Below are positions 50,374-58,774 of a DNA stretch of 64,000 bases, in pieces. A program made the position numbers and the translations under genes. The notes under the pieces were generated by a model that did not search any database, was not told the origin of the DNA, and worked only from the letters and a program-made list of their open reading frames with translations. Position 1 is the first letter of the stretch. Every line of letters begins with the position of its first letter. The stretch is from Nakamurella panacisegetis (GTDB lineage: Bacteria; Actinomycetota; Actinomycetes; Mycobacteriales; Nakamurellaceae). Location: assembly GCF_900104535.1 (NCBI RefSeq), contig NZ_LT629710.1:2480001-2544000 (forward strand). Reading direction: 5' to 3'.

Positions 50374-51384
50374 ATGACCGCACATCCACCGACCGCTGCC
50401 ACCAACGGCCCCCTGCGACGTGGGCTACTCGCGGTCGCGGTCGCGGTCGCGGCCTGCGCCCTAGCAGCCGGCTGCAGTTCCAACCTCACCGAGCCTGGAA
50501 CCCCAACAGCCATGCCCTGCGCGTCACTGCCGGGATGCACACCGCCGATCCCGCTACCCTCCACGTCCGTCCCGCCGGGACTTCCGCTGGACTGGTCCGT
50601 GCAGGCGATTCGCGCCACCACCGTCGCGTTCCTGACCTGCGCCCAGTCGACCTCGTTGCAGCCGCCGAACTGTCCCCAAAGCCTGGCCGCCGGTGAAGCC
50701 CTTACCGCGCACTGGAGGGTCCTCAACCGACCCCTGGACTACGCCGTCGCCGTCCCCGCGCCTGCCCAGCCCGGCGTAGCGACTGCGGCCGGTCAGGTCA
50801 CTGTATTCGGGCTATACCAGATGGACGTCTCCTACACGATCGGCGGTCAGAGTCTGCGGCCCTTCCTCGACTACGTCGGTGGCATCGCGGCGGCCACCAT
50901 GACGTGGGACGGACACTCATTCCAGAACGTCCAATTCCTCTCCAGCGACGCGGCCGCCGCGGAGCCTGCCCCGAACCTGCCGCCCTTCGCCCGCCCCACC
51001 GAGGTCGCGGACGCCGCGGTTCTGACCGCCGTCAAGGCCGGCTTCACCGACTGCGCGACCCTTGCCGTTCCGCTCACCGCAGGCGGCCTGGCCATCCCCA
51101 ACTGCCCTCAGAGCGCCGCCGTGATCCAAGTCGGCACAGTCACCAGCGCCCAATGGACCCTCACCAGCGACCCCGTGCAGGGCGCGCTCGTCTCCTTCGA
51201 CACCGCCCACGGCAATTTCGCCGTCACCGGCAACTACCACATGGACCTGCACTACACCACCACCAACGGCAACGCCCTCTCACCTGACAACGGACCCCAC
51301 ACCGGCAAGGCCAGCGGCAACTACACCGCAACCCTGGACTGGGACGGCCACCAACTGAAACTGCTCAAGATCGCCGCCCCGTGA
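50374..51384 (+). CDS. Lipoprotein of unknown function (paralogue 2)
   Basis: 336 residues from ATG 50374 with CGGAGG upstream. Lipoprotein signal LLAVAVAVAACALAAGCSS. The mature sequence aligns along its length with the preceding gene: LDWSVQAIRATTVAFLTCAQ, VFGLYQMDVSYTIGGQSLRP, FARPTEVADAAVLTAVKAGF and QGALVSFDTAHGNFAVTGNY all have close counterparts, including the cysteines. This marks an old tandem duplication that has diverged. Function unknown; surface location and linkage to a CHAP protein and a kinase suggest cell-envelope work. Confidence 0.72.
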   Translation: MTAHPPTAATNGPLRRGLLAVAVAVAACALAAGCSSNLTEPGTPTAMPCASLPGCTPPIPLPSTSVPPGLPLDWSVQAIRATTVAFLTCAQSTSLQPPNCPQSLAAGEALTAHWRVLNRPLDYAVAVPAPAQPGVATAAGQVTVFGLYQMDVSYTIGGQSLRPFLDYVGGIAAATMTWDGHSFQNVQFLSSDAAAAEPAPNLPPFARPTEVADAAVLTAVKAGFTDCATLAVPLTAGGLAIPNCPQSAAVIQVGTVTSAQWTLTSDPVQGALVSFDTAHGNFAVTGNYHMDLHYTTTNGNALSPDNGPHTGKASGNYTATLDWDGHQLKLLKIAAP

Positions 51385-51549
51385 GATTATTCGGTCGCCA
51401 AATCATCTGGTTCTAAGGACCAGCGTGAGCACACAAATCGGGAGTATCCGGGGAAGGGTGTACATGATCTTGGTCCTTGACACGCCGCGCTCAGCTTGGC
51501 GGGAAGGAACCGAGATCATCGATGCCATGCCGAATCGGAACGGATTGAT

Positions 51550-51660
51550 CAGCAGCCGTTCGGCCAGGCCCTGGTGGAGCAGGCCCGATCTGAGGGGGTC
51601 GACCCGATTGGGCCCCAGGGTCTGCTCGAGCCGGCGATCGTGCGCAAGCGCCAACGCCGC
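51550..51660 (+). pseudogene. IS256-family transposase remnant (right)
   Basis: QQPFGQALVEQARSEGVDPI followed by GPQGLL is the N-terminal start block of IS256-type transposases (LVEQARAEG-x-x-L-GP-GLL). It is joined directly to EPAIVRKRQRR, a block that normally lies about 80-100 residues later (FEPQIVRKRQRR), so an internal deletion is evident. The frame then continues into integrase sequence at 51661. Confidence 0.7.
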
Positions 51661-51804
51661 GCCAACGTGAAGTCAGTGCAGATGATGCAGGGGCACAAGT
51701 CGGCTGCGACGACGCTGGACGTCTACGCGGACCTGTTTCCCGACGACCTGGATCTCGTCGCAATCGCGCTTGATCAGGCAGCGTCTGCAGCGGTTGTGCC
51801 GAAA
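51661..51804 (+). pseudogene. Tyrosine recombinase (integrase) C-terminal remnant
   Basis: ANVKSVQMMQGHKSAATTLD followed by VYADLFPDDLDLVAIALD is the C-terminal end of a phage/ICE-type integrase, with the GHxSAxxTLDxY box and the nucleophilic tyrosine. The HxxR part and the rest of the enzyme are absent. It lies 70 bp from the end of tRNA-Pro, the usual place for an integrase next to its attachment site, so an integrated element once ended here. Confidence 0.75.
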
Positions 51805-51817
51805 ACTGCCCAAGGTC

Positions 51818-51862
51818 AGAAGAAGGGCCAGCCTCCGACTGGCGTAGGCTGGCCCTTCTTCT
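51818..51862. terminator. Strong hairpin, probable bidirectional terminator
   Basis: A perfect 17-bp stem, AGAAGAAGGGCCAGCCT (51818-51834) against AGGCTGGCCCTTCTTCT (51846-51862), with an 11-base loop. It lies 11 bp beyond the 3' end of tRNA-Pro on the minus strand and just after the integrase remnant on the plus strand, so it can stop transcription from both sides. Confidence 0.8.
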
Positions 51863-51871
51863 GCGGTGTCA

Positions 51872-51949
<78 letters not shown>

Positions 51950-52021
51950 GTGAACCTCGAAAAGTCTATCCGATCCGACGGGGTGCTCCGAACCAGATTG
52001 ACCGGCGAGGTGGGCTGGGAT

Positions 52022-52897
52022 TCATGCTCTTGGCACCAGCGTCAGCAGCGTGGCCTCGGGGCGGCAGCAGAACCGGACCGGCATGTACGGCGAGTTGCCC
52101 AGGCCGGCCGAGACGTTCAGCCACATGTCGGCCCCCCACCGGGACAGCCCGCGGGCGCGACCCCGGTCGATGCCGGAGTTGGTGACGATGGCCCCGTACC
52201 CGGGGATGCGGAGCTGGCCGCCGTGGGTGTGCCCGGCCACCACCAGGTCGTAGCTGTCCTCGGCGAACGCGTCCAGGACCCGGGGTTCGGGGGAGTGGGC
52301 GACGCCGATCCGGACCACGGCGTCAGGGTCGGCCGCGCCGGCGATCTCGGCGTACCGGTCGCGCTTGAGGTGCGGGTCGTCCACTCCGGCCAACGCGATC
52401 CGCTGCCCACGCACGGTGAGGACCTGCTTGCGATTGGACAGGTCGACCCAACCGCGTTCAGCCTGGGCGGCCCGGAGATCACGCCACGGCAGCGGGTCCG
52501 TCTTGGGCAGCGGAGTCGACTTCAAGAAGTACCGGTGCGGCGACTTCGGCCGCGGAGCGTAGTAGTCGTTGTTGCCGAAGACGAACGCACCCGGCACGTC
52601 CAGCAGCGTTCCGAACGCCTTGACCACCATCGGGACGGCCTGGTGGTGCGAGAGGGAGTCACCGGTGTTGATCACCAGGTCGGGCCGCAGGTCAGCCAGA
52701 GCACTCACCCACGCCGCCTTGTGGTGGTGGGCCGGCGTGATATGCAGGTCCGACAAGTGCAGCAGCCGGATCGGCCATGCCCCCGGCTCCAGCACCGGCA
52801 CCTCGACCCGGCGCAGGGCGTACCACCGACGTTCCAGCACGGTGGAGTAGACGAGGCCGGCGGCGGCGGTCCCGGCCACTGCGGCGGCCGACCTCAT
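52022..52897 (-). CDS. Membrane-associated metallophosphoesterase
   Basis: About 291 residues of the calcineurin-like phosphoesterase family (YkuE/Rv3683-like). A short hydrophobic N-terminal segment (SAAAVAGTAAAGLVYSTVL) anchors it. Metal-binding motifs are LLHLSDLHI (D-x-H), VINTGDSLSHH (GD), VFGNNDYY (GN-D), IGVAHSP and VVAGHTHGGQL (GH-x-H). ATG 52897 is used; GTG 52918, overlapping the PBP stop, is possible. In the same order as in mycobacteria it follows the class A PBP gene, which suggests a cell-envelope role, perhaps lipid or polyprenyl-phosphate hydrolysis. Confidence 0.87.
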   Translation of the reverse strand: MRSAAAVAGTAAAGLVYSTVLERRWYALRRVEVPVLEPGAWPIRLLHLSDLHITPAHHHKAAWVSALADLRPDLVINTGDSLSHHQAVPMVVKAFGTLLDVPGAFVFGNNDYYAPRPKSPHRYFLKSTPLPKTDPLPWRDLRAAQAERGWVDLSNRKQVLTVRGQRIALAGVDDPHLKRDRYAEIAGAADPDAVVRIGVAHSPEPRVLDAFAEDSYDLVVAGHTHGGQLRIPGYGAIVTNSGIDRGRARGLSRWGADMWLNVSAGLGNSPYMPVRFCCRPEATLLTLVPRA

Positions 52898-52907
52898 CAG
52901 GGCGCGA

Positions 52908-55337
52908 TCAGCCGCCACTGGTCGTGGGTCCCGCCGAGTAGTAGACGGTGACCGTGCTGCCGGGCAGAGCATTCTCCAAACCGGCCGGGGACTGCCGGGT
53001 CACGTGGTTGACCGCCACCGACTGGCTCTGCGTCTCGATCTGCAGATCGGCCACGAAGCCCTTGGCCTGGAGATCGGCCGCAGCCTGGGTGGAGAGCTCC
53101 CCGACGACGTTCGGGACGACCGTCTTCGGGTCGCCGTCGACCGAGTAACCGCTGGCCGGGGGGAACAGGGTGGGGTTGGCCTGGTCGTAGGTCGGGTCGG
53201 CCTTCTGGATGCCGAGCATGGCCTGGAACCAGGTCGTGGCCGGGACCGATCCGCCCGTCATACCGGTGATCGTCGCGGTGGTGTTGCCCTCGGAACTCTT
53301 CGCCTGGGCGACCGTGCAGGTTCCGGCGGCGGTCAAGGCCAGCGGGTCGGTCGCGGCCTTCGGCGGGTTCATGCAGATCGGTTTCGGCTTGGGCGTGTAG
53401 TCCCAGGTCAGGTTGGCCGCGCTGTACTTGGGGGTGAAGCCCAGGAAGGCCGAGGACTTGTAGTCGCCGGTGGTGCCGGTCTTCCCGGCCGCCGTCCCTG
53501 GGGTCAGGTTCCAGCCGGCCGCCTTGGCCGACTGGTTCGCCGTCCCCTTGCTGCCGTCGATGTCCTCACCCATGGCCCGGGCCAAGGCGTTGGCGATGTC
53601 CGGGCTGACCGCCTGGGTGCACGTGGCCGGCGCCTTGACCGTGACGACCCCGCCGTTGCGGTCGGTCACGATGTTGATCGGGTTGGGCGGGCACCACTCA
53701 CCGTTGTCGGCCAGCGAGGCCCCGACGTTGGCCAGTTCCAGCGGGCTGACCGGCGTGACACCCAGGGTGAACGATGCCACCTTCTGGGTCACCAATTCCT
53801 GGGCGTAGGTGTTGGTGCTGCCGGTGAACAACGTGTCGACCTGGCCGGCCGGCAGGTTGTAGCCCTTCATGCCCAGCGCGACCGCCATGTTCACCACCAC
53901 CGGCAGGGTCAGCTTGTCCTCCAACTCGACGAAGGCGGTGTTGGGGGACGTAGCCAGGGCATCGGTGATGGACAGCCGGGTGGGGAAGGTCTCGGCGTTG
54001 TCGGTGTTGTTGTGGAAGGCGTGGGCCGGGGCGATGGTGCTGGCGTACTGCACCGGGTTGTCGACCTTGGAATTGATGCCAAGGCCGGCCTTCAGCGCGG
54101 CCGCGGCGGTGAAGATCTTGAACGTCGAACCGGCACCGAGCGGCGCGAACGTGGTGGTCAGCTTCTGCACGGTCTGACCCTTGGTGGTGTCGAGCCCATA
54201 CGGCCGGTTCGCCACCAGGGCGAGAACCTTCCGGTTGGAGTTCGGTTGAACCACCGCCATGACGTTGGCGATGTTCTTGTACGTGGTCGGCGACACCGTC
54301 TTGTTGACGGCGGTCTTCGCGTTCGTCGTCGCGGTCTTGTCCAGGTTGGTGACGATCTTGTACCCGCCGTCGGCGATCGCCGAGGCGCTGATCCCCGCCG
54401 TGGCCAGGTAGTCGAGTGCGTACTGGCAGTAGTAGCCGTTGGTGAAACGGCTGTCGCTGACCGCATCCGAGCGGGGGACGCAGCCGGTGGAGATCGACTT
54501 GCGCTTGCTCAGCTCCGCGCGCAGGTCGTCGCTCTTGGCCGCCTGCATCTGGGCGGTGGTGATGTAGCCCTGCTGGGTCATCAGGGTGAGCACCACGTTC
54601 CGCCGGTCGATGGAGTCCTGGTAGGACGACTGGTCGGTCGGGTTGTACTTGTTGGGGTTGTTGACCATTCCGGCCATCATGGCCGCCTCGGCGAGGGTCA
54701 GATCCGACGCGTGCACCCCGAACAGGGCCTCGGCGGTGGCCTCGGCTCCGTAGACGTTCGGCAGGAACGCGACCAGGTTGAGATAGCCGGTCAGGATGTC
54801 GTCCTTGGTCTCCTTCTGCTCCAGGGTCAAGGCCAGCTTGGCCTCGCGGAGCTTGCGGCCCGGCGTGACGGCGATGGCCGCGGCCTTCTCGGCATCGGTC
54901 TTCGCCTGCACCAGGAACAGGTAGTTCTTCACGTACTGCTGCGTCAGCGTGGATCCGCCCTGCTGCCCGCCGGATGCGTTGCTCAGCAGCGCCCGCACGG
55001 TGCCGCGCCAGTCGACGCCCTTGTGGATGAAGAAGCGCTTGTCCTCGATGGCGACGATCGCCGACTTGAGGGTCTGGGAGATCTTCGCGCTCGGGACGAT
55101 CTGTCGATTCTGGTCGTAGACGTAGGTGATCAGGTTGGTGCCGGTGTTGTCGTAGATGGCGCTGCGCTCCGGGATCACCCCGTCGAGGACGTTCTCGTTG
55201 GTGGCCGCCAAGGCGCCGGTGATCTTGTTGGACGCCAGCCCCAGCCCGAGCGAATACGGCAGCAGGAGACCCGCGACCAGCACTCCGGCCAGCAGAGTCG
55301 CGATCGTCAATCGGCCGATACCACCTAGAACTCGCAC
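52908..55337 (-). CDS. Class A penicillin-binding protein with PASTA domain (PonA2-like)
   Basis: 809 residues from GTG 55337, bifunctional in peptidoglycan synthesis. After a short cytosolic end and one membrane helix (about 8-30) comes the GT51 glycosyltransferase domain with catalytic Glu98 in VAIEDKRFFIHKGVDW and QGGSTLTQQYVKN. The transpeptidase domain has the three boxes: STFK (LGAGSTFKIFTA), SPN (ALATSPNTAF) and KTG (AAGKTGTTGDY). One PASTA domain closes the protein (VVPNVVGELSTQAAADLQAKG). The position next to whiB4 and the phosphoesterase matches mycobacterial ponA2. Upstream in-frame codons lack any homology. Confidence 0.92.
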   Translation of the reverse strand: MRVLGGIGRLTIATLLAGVLVAGLLLPYSLGLGLASNKITGALAATNENVLDGVIPERSAIYDNTGTNLITYVYDQNRQIVPSAKISQTLKSAIVAIEDKRFFIHKGVDWRGTVRALLSNASGGQQGGSTLTQQYVKNYLFLVQAKTDAEKAAAIAVTPGRKLREAKLALTLEQKETKDDILTGYLNLVAFLPNVYGAEATAEALFGVHASDLTLAEAAMMAGMVNNPNKYNPTDQSSYQDSIDRRNVVLTLMTQQGYITTAQMQAAKSDDLRAELSKRKSISTGCVPRSDAVSDSRFTNGYYCQYALDYLATAGISASAIADGGYKIVTNLDKTATTNAKTAVNKTVSPTTYKNIANVMAVVQPNSNRKVLALVANRPYGLDTTKGQTVQKLTTTFAPLGAGSTFKIFTAAAALKAGLGINSKVDNPVQYASTIAPAHAFHNNTDNAETFPTRLSITDALATSPNTAFVELEDKLTLPVVVNMAVALGMKGYNLPAGQVDTLFTGSTNTYAQELVTQKVASFTLGVTPVSPLELANVGASLADNGEWCPPNPINIVTDRNGGVVTVKAPATCTQAVSPDIANALARAMGEDIDGSKGTANQSAKAAGWNLTPGTAAGKTGTTGDYKSSAFLGFTPKYSAANLTWDYTPKPKPICMNPPKAATDPLALTAAGTCTVAQAKSSEGNTTATITGMTGGSVPATTWFQAMLGIQKADPTYDQANPTLFPPASGYSVDGDPKTVVPNVVGELSTQAAADLQAKGFVADLQIETQSQSVAVNHVTRQSPAGLENALPGSTVTVYYSAGPTTSGG

Positions 55338-55683
55338 GTCGGCAAGGTTACCGGGGCCAGGGTGAGGTCGAGGTTTCCTCCCGTCCGGACCACGAGCACG
55401 CCACTTGCTGGTCACGTTCGGTGACGGCGGCCCGGGTCGCCTGACACCCGGTGGAGGCGCAGGCCACACAGATTCCTCCGAACGGGACGTATCTGCGTTC
55501 GGTGATCCCTGCTCTTCCCGACATGGAACGCCCGGGAGGCGGGCTGCGTCACAACTGCCGTCGTCACCGGCCACCCGATCCGGGGGTCGGTTTGAACGAA
55601 TGGCTGCGGGAGCACTTCCAGTGCAGGTGGGGCGCCCGGCGCAACCGATCGATGTCAGAGCTCCGCGAGGAGCAAGAAGGGAT
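55338..55683. other. Divergent intergenic region, PBP/whiB
   Basis: 346 bp carrying the promoters of the PBP and WhiB genes. Short frames here show no homology. The only clear symmetric element is GTCAC-GTTCG-GTGAC at 55411-55425; it is not a Crp site (arms are inverted relative to TGTGA-N6-TCACA) and its binder is unknown. Confidence 0.5.
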
Positions 55684-56082
55684 GTGTCGAAGATGGTCCG
55701 ACCCACGCTGAGCGTTGTCCCCGAGGACGCCGGTGTCTCTGCGAGCTACGGCGGGCAGGACATCGAGGCCGGCCGGCCCGCCATCACCACCTTGCTCCGC
55801 GACTCCGAATGGACGGTCCGCGCGGTCTGCGCCGGGGCCGACCCGGATGCGCTCTTCGTCACCGGCGCCGCTCAGCGTGACGCCGCCAAGATCTGCCAGG
55901 CCTGCCCGGTGCGCCTGGAGTGCCTGGCCGACGCCCTGGACAACCAGATCGAGTACGGCGTCTGGGGCGGTATGACCGAGCGGCAGCGCCGCGCCGTCCT
56001 GAAGAAGTCCCCGGAGGTCACCAGCTGGCGTCCCCTGCTCGAGGAGGCCAGGGCATCGGCCACGGCGGAAGCGGCTAGCTGA
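55684..56082 (+). CDS. WhiB-family Fe-S regulator, WhiB4-like
   Basis: 132 residues from GTG 55684 (ATG 55693 is also possible; GAAGGG lies upstream). WhiB fold with four cluster-binding cysteines, Cys49, Cys71, Cys74 and Cys80 (AVCAGADPDALF, CQACPVRLECL), the GVWGG turn at 92-96 and a basic C-terminal DNA-binding tail (MTERQRRAVLKK). The [4Fe-4S] cluster senses redox or gases. The neighbourhood (PonA2-like PBP, two ArsA-like ATPases) identifies it with mycobacterial WhiB4, an oxygen/redox-responsive repressor. It ends overlapping, tail to tail, the ArsA-like gene. Confidence 0.9.
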   Translation: MSKMVRPTLSVVPEDAGVSASYGGQDIEAGRPAITTLLRDSEWTVRAVCAGADPDALFVTGAAQRDAAKICQACPVRLECLADALDNQIEYGVWGGMTERQRRAVLKKSPEVTSWRPLLEEARASATAEAAS

Positions 56083-57190
56083 TCGCTCCGCCGGTCAACC
56101 GGGCCGCGATGATGCGCAGATCCGGAAGGTCGTGCGCGTCGAAGGCCAGAGCCGGCACCTCCACCACCGGCAGGTCGGGGTGGGCCCGGTCCAGCCGGGC
56201 CCGGATGCGCTGCTCCTGGGCCCGTACGTTGAGCCGGTCGGCGTGGATGCCCAGGGCCGCCGCGGTGAGCGGGGACGAACCGGCCGCGTCGCGGATCGCC
56301 GCGGCCGTGCTGGCCGCATCCAGATCCGCCGTCGGTGGATGGGTGCGATTCAGGATCAGCCCGGCCAACGGCATCCGGTCGGCCCGCAACCGATCCGCGA
56401 AGTACGACGCCTCGCGCAGGGCATCCGGCTCCGGAACCGCGACCACCACGAACACCGTCCGCGAGGAGCGCAGCAGGTCGTAGGTGGCCTGGGCCCGCTC
56501 CCGGAAGCCGCCGAACATTCCCTCGAAGAGCTGCACGAAGGTCGCGGCGTCGCTGAGCATCTGGCCGCCGATCACCGACGTCACGGCCTTGGTGAAGATC
56601 TGGAAGCCGGCCCCGACGATCCGCATGACGCCTCGGCCCGGGCTGGCCAGCAGGCGGATCATCCGGCCGTCGAGGAACGATGAGAGTCGTTGCGGCGCAT
56701 CGAGGAAATCCAGCGCCGAGCGGGACGGCGGAGTGTCGACCACGATCAGGTCGTACTCGTTGGTGGCGGCCAACTGGCTCAGCTTCTCCATCGCCATGTA
56801 CTCCTGGGTGCCGGAGAACGAGGTCGAGATGGTCTTGTAGAACGGGTTGGAGAGGATCTTCCCGGCGTGATCGGCGTTCGCGTTGGACGACACCATCTCG
56901 TCGAACGTGCGCCGGGTGTCGAGCATCATGGCCCACAGTTCCCCGCCGTCATCGGCGTGCACCACGTCGACCTTGCGGGGGACGTTGTCCAGTTCGCCCA
57001 GTCCGAGCGACTGGGCGAGCCGGCGGGCCGGGTCGATGGTCAGCACCGCCACCTTGCGTCCCTGGTCGGCCGCGTACAGGGCCATCGCCGCCGCGGTCGT
57101 CGTCTTCCCGACCCCGCCGGAACCACACGTGACCACGACGTGGACGGACGGGTCGGTGAGCACCCCGGCCAGATCCAGTGGCGCCTTCAT
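56075..57190 (-). CDS. ArsA/GET3-like ATPase (Rv3680-type)
   Basis: 371 residues from ATG 57190, overlapping the upstream paralogue by 4 bp (ATGA). Deviant Walker A CGSGGVGKTTTAA at 22-34, switch region IDPARRLAQSLG and A-loop LILNRTHPP mark the ArsA/GET3 class of anion-transport-like ATPases. Residues such as IVVDTPPSRSALDFLDAP form switch II. In actinobacteria it always pairs with the preceding paralogue and WhiB4; as far as I recall the mycobacterial pair is implicated in stress/metabolite tolerance rather than arsenite export. No arsenite-binding cysteine triad is seen. Confidence 0.87.
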   Translation of the reverse strand: MKAPLDLAGVLTDPSVHVVVTCGSGGVGKTTTAAAMALYAADQGRKVAVLTIDPARRLAQSLGLGELDNVPRKVDVVHADDGGELWAMMLDTRRTFDEMVSSNANADHAGKILSNPFYKTISTSFSGTQEYMAMEKLSQLAATNEYDLIVVDTPPSRSALDFLDAPQRLSSFLDGRMIRLLASPGRGVMRIVGAGFQIFTKAVTSVIGGQMLSDAATFVQLFEGMFGGFRERAQATYDLLRSSRTVFVVVAVPEPDALREASYFADRLRADRMPLAGLILNRTHPPTADLDAASTAAAIRDAAGSSPLTAAALGIHADRLNVRAQEQRIRARLDRAHPDLPVVEVPALAFDAHDLPDLRIIAARLTGGAIS

Positions 57191-58230
57191 CGCCCGACTC
57201 CCTGTCCGGCTAGCTCGTCGGCCAACTCGTACACCCCGCCGAGATCGGCCCCGTCGACCAGCCGCGGCAACGACAGCATCGGCACCCCGGCCGCGGCGAG
57301 CTGGGCGCGGCACTCCTGCTCGGCCAGTACCCGGATGGCGTGGTCGGCCGTCTCCTGGGCCAGCCCGTCCAGCAGCTCGGGGTCAGGATCGATACCGGCG
57401 CCGGCCAGTCCCGCGCCGAGGCGGTTGATGTCGAGACGGTGCTCGGCCGCCGGCCTGAGCGAGGCCGGGCCCAGATGCGAGACGGTGGCGGCGTTGACGA
57501 TGATCGAACCGACCGGCAGGTCCGCCGAGCGCAGTTCGGTGATCGCCTCCAGGGTCTCGGTCACCGGCATGTCCTCCAGCAGCGTGACCAGATGCACCAC
57601 CGTGTCGGCCGAGTGCAGCAGTTCGACCACCCCGTCGGCCTGGTTCCGGATCGGACCGCGCTTGGCCAGATCGGCCATGGCCACGGTCACGTTGAGGAAC
57701 GTCACGATCCGGCCCGTCGGCGGGGCATCCATCACCACCGCGTCGTACACCGGCCGGGCATCGTGACCGCGCCGGGTCACCGTCTCCTTGACCTTGCCGG
57801 TCAGGAGGACGTCACGCAGGCCCGGGGCCAGGGTGGTAGCGAACTCGACCGCTCCCATCCGCTTCAGGGTCCGCCCGGCGAAGCCCAGGTTGTAGAACAT
57901 CGCGAAGTATTCGAGCAGGGCGGCCTCGATGTCGACGGCCAGCGCCCGCACCTCACCGCCACCCGAGGCGACGGCGATCTTCCGCTCCTCGTAGGGCAAC
58001 GGCGGAACGTCGAACAGCCGGGCGATGCCCTGCCGCTCCTCGACCTCGGCCAGCAGCACCCGCCTGCCGTCGGCGGCCAGCGCCAGGGCCAGGGCCGCCG
58101 CGACCGTCGTCTTGCCGGTTCCGCCCTTCCCGGTGACGACGTGCAGCCGCGCGCGGCGGGCGGCCGCCGGCCACGCGTCGGGGTCGATCCTGGTGCGGGG
58201 GGCCGCGTCCGCGGCCTCTCGGGGAGTCAT
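57187..58230 (-). CDS. ArsA/GET3-like ATPase (Rv3679-type)
   Basis: 347 residues from ATG 58230; a longer upstream frame has no homology. Walker A HVVTGKGGTGKTTVAA at 30-45, then LLAEVEERQGIARLFDVPPL (switch I region) and AVVMDAPPTGRIVTFLNVT (switch II). It is the partner of the next gene, and the two probably form a heterodimer as in mycobacteria. The operon runs from the small membrane protein gene at 58496 through both ATPases. Confidence 0.87.
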   Translation of the reverse strand: MTPREAADAAPRTRIDPDAWPAAARRARLHVVTGKGGTGKTTVAAALALALAADGRRVLLAEVEERQGIARLFDVPPLPYEERKIAVASGGGEVRALAVDIEAALLEYFAMFYNLGFAGRTLKRMGAVEFATTLAPGLRDVLLTGKVKETVTRRGHDARPVYDAVVMDAPPTGRIVTFLNVTVAMADLAKRGPIRNQADGVVELLHSADTVVHLVTLLEDMPVTETLEAITELRSADLPVGSIIVNAATVSHLGPASLRPAAEHRLDINRLGAGLAGAGIDPDPELLDGLAQETADHAIRVLAEQECRAQLAAAGVPMLSLPRLVDGADLGGVYELADELAGQGVGR

Positions 58231-58247
58231 GTCGGGTCCGGTTCCCC

Positions 58248-58496
58248 TCAGCTCGACAGCGCCATGACGCCCACAGTGACCGCCGGCACGGCGATCAGTA
58301 TCAACCCGACCCAGATCGGGACGAAGAGCACCGCCACGAATCCGATCGGGACGACGACGGCCAGCTTGGCCGCCGCCCTGGTCGCCCGGCCCAGGGTCCA
58401 GGCCGGCCGATCGCGCAGGGTGTCGTAGCGCAGCAGCACCAGCACCCCGAGGATCAGCGCCTCGACCCCGGCCGCCAGGGCGTGCCACCCGTCCAT
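58248..58496 (-). CDS. Small membrane protein upstream of the ArsA-like pair
   Basis: 82 residues from ATG 58496. Two hydrophobic helices are visible: ALAAGVEALILGVLVLL near the N-terminus and AVVVPIGFVAVLFVPIWVGL then ILIAVPAVTVGVMA at the C-terminus, linked by a basic loop (RYDTLRDRPAWTLGR). The gene ends 17 bp before the ATPase start in the same direction. No family assignment. Confidence 0.65.
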   Translation of the reverse strand: MDGWHALAAGVEALILGVLVLLRYDTLRDRPAWTLGRATRAAAKLAVVVPIGFVAVLFVPIWVGLILIAVPAVTVGVMALSS

Positions 58497-58600
58497 GCGC
58501 GCCACACTATCCCCGGTGCGGCGCGGCCCGGACGAGACAACCGCGGGCCCGGGTGGCGCTGGTCCGGGTGATCGGCCGGTCAGCCCCTAGAGTTGTTCCC

Positions 58601-58774
58601 ATGACGACACCCGCCACCCGGCGAACCTTCGAGTACGCCACCGTGCCTCTGCTCACGCACGCCACCAAGGCCATCCTGGACACCTGGGGAGAGGACGGCT
58701 GGGAACTCGTCCAGGTCGTCCCCGGACCCAACCCCGAGCAGCTGGTCGCCTACCTGAAGCGGGAGCGCGCATGA
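58601..58774 (+). CDS. DUF4177-like small protein
   Basis: 57 residues: FEYATVPLLTHATKAILDTW, then GEDGWELVQVVPGPNPEQLV and a basic end. The FEYxTVPL...GEDGWELVQV pattern is the DUF4177 family, a small beta-alpha protein of unknown role (Rv3678A-like). ATG 58601; it overlaps the RidA gene by 4 bp (ATGA), so the two are translationally coupled. Confidence 0.75.
   Translation: MTTPATRRTFEYATVPLLTHATKAILDTWGEDGWELVQVVPGPNPEQLVAYLKRERA

Larger units (their letters stand above)
44477..51660. mobile_element. Putative accessory island bounded by IS256-type remnants
   Basis: Transposase fragments of the same family lie at 44477-44800 (minus) and 51550-51660 (plus), in opposite orientation, on the two sides of a compact six-gene block (44809-51384). 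An integrase fragment and tRNA-Pro adjoin the right end, and a dead gatD fragment lies beyond the left end. The layout fits an old composite-transposon or tRNA-integrated island that has lost its mobility genes. Terminal repeats and target duplications were not found, so the boundaries are only approximate. Confidence 0.45.

Noticed and set aside
53004-55328. Long plus-strand frame opposite the penicillin-binding protein
   Set aside because: The minus strand has all GT51, transpeptidase and PASTA motifs; the plus frame is low-complexity shadow.
55411-55425. GTCAC-N5-GTGAC dyad as a Crp/GlxR site
   Set aside because: A Crp site needs TGTGA followed by TCACA with a 6-bp spacer; the arms here are in the opposite order.
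55405-55683. Upstream extension of the WhiB gene by 93 codons
   Set aside because: WhiB proteins are short; the extension is Gly/Arg/Pro-rich intergenic sequence without conserved residues.
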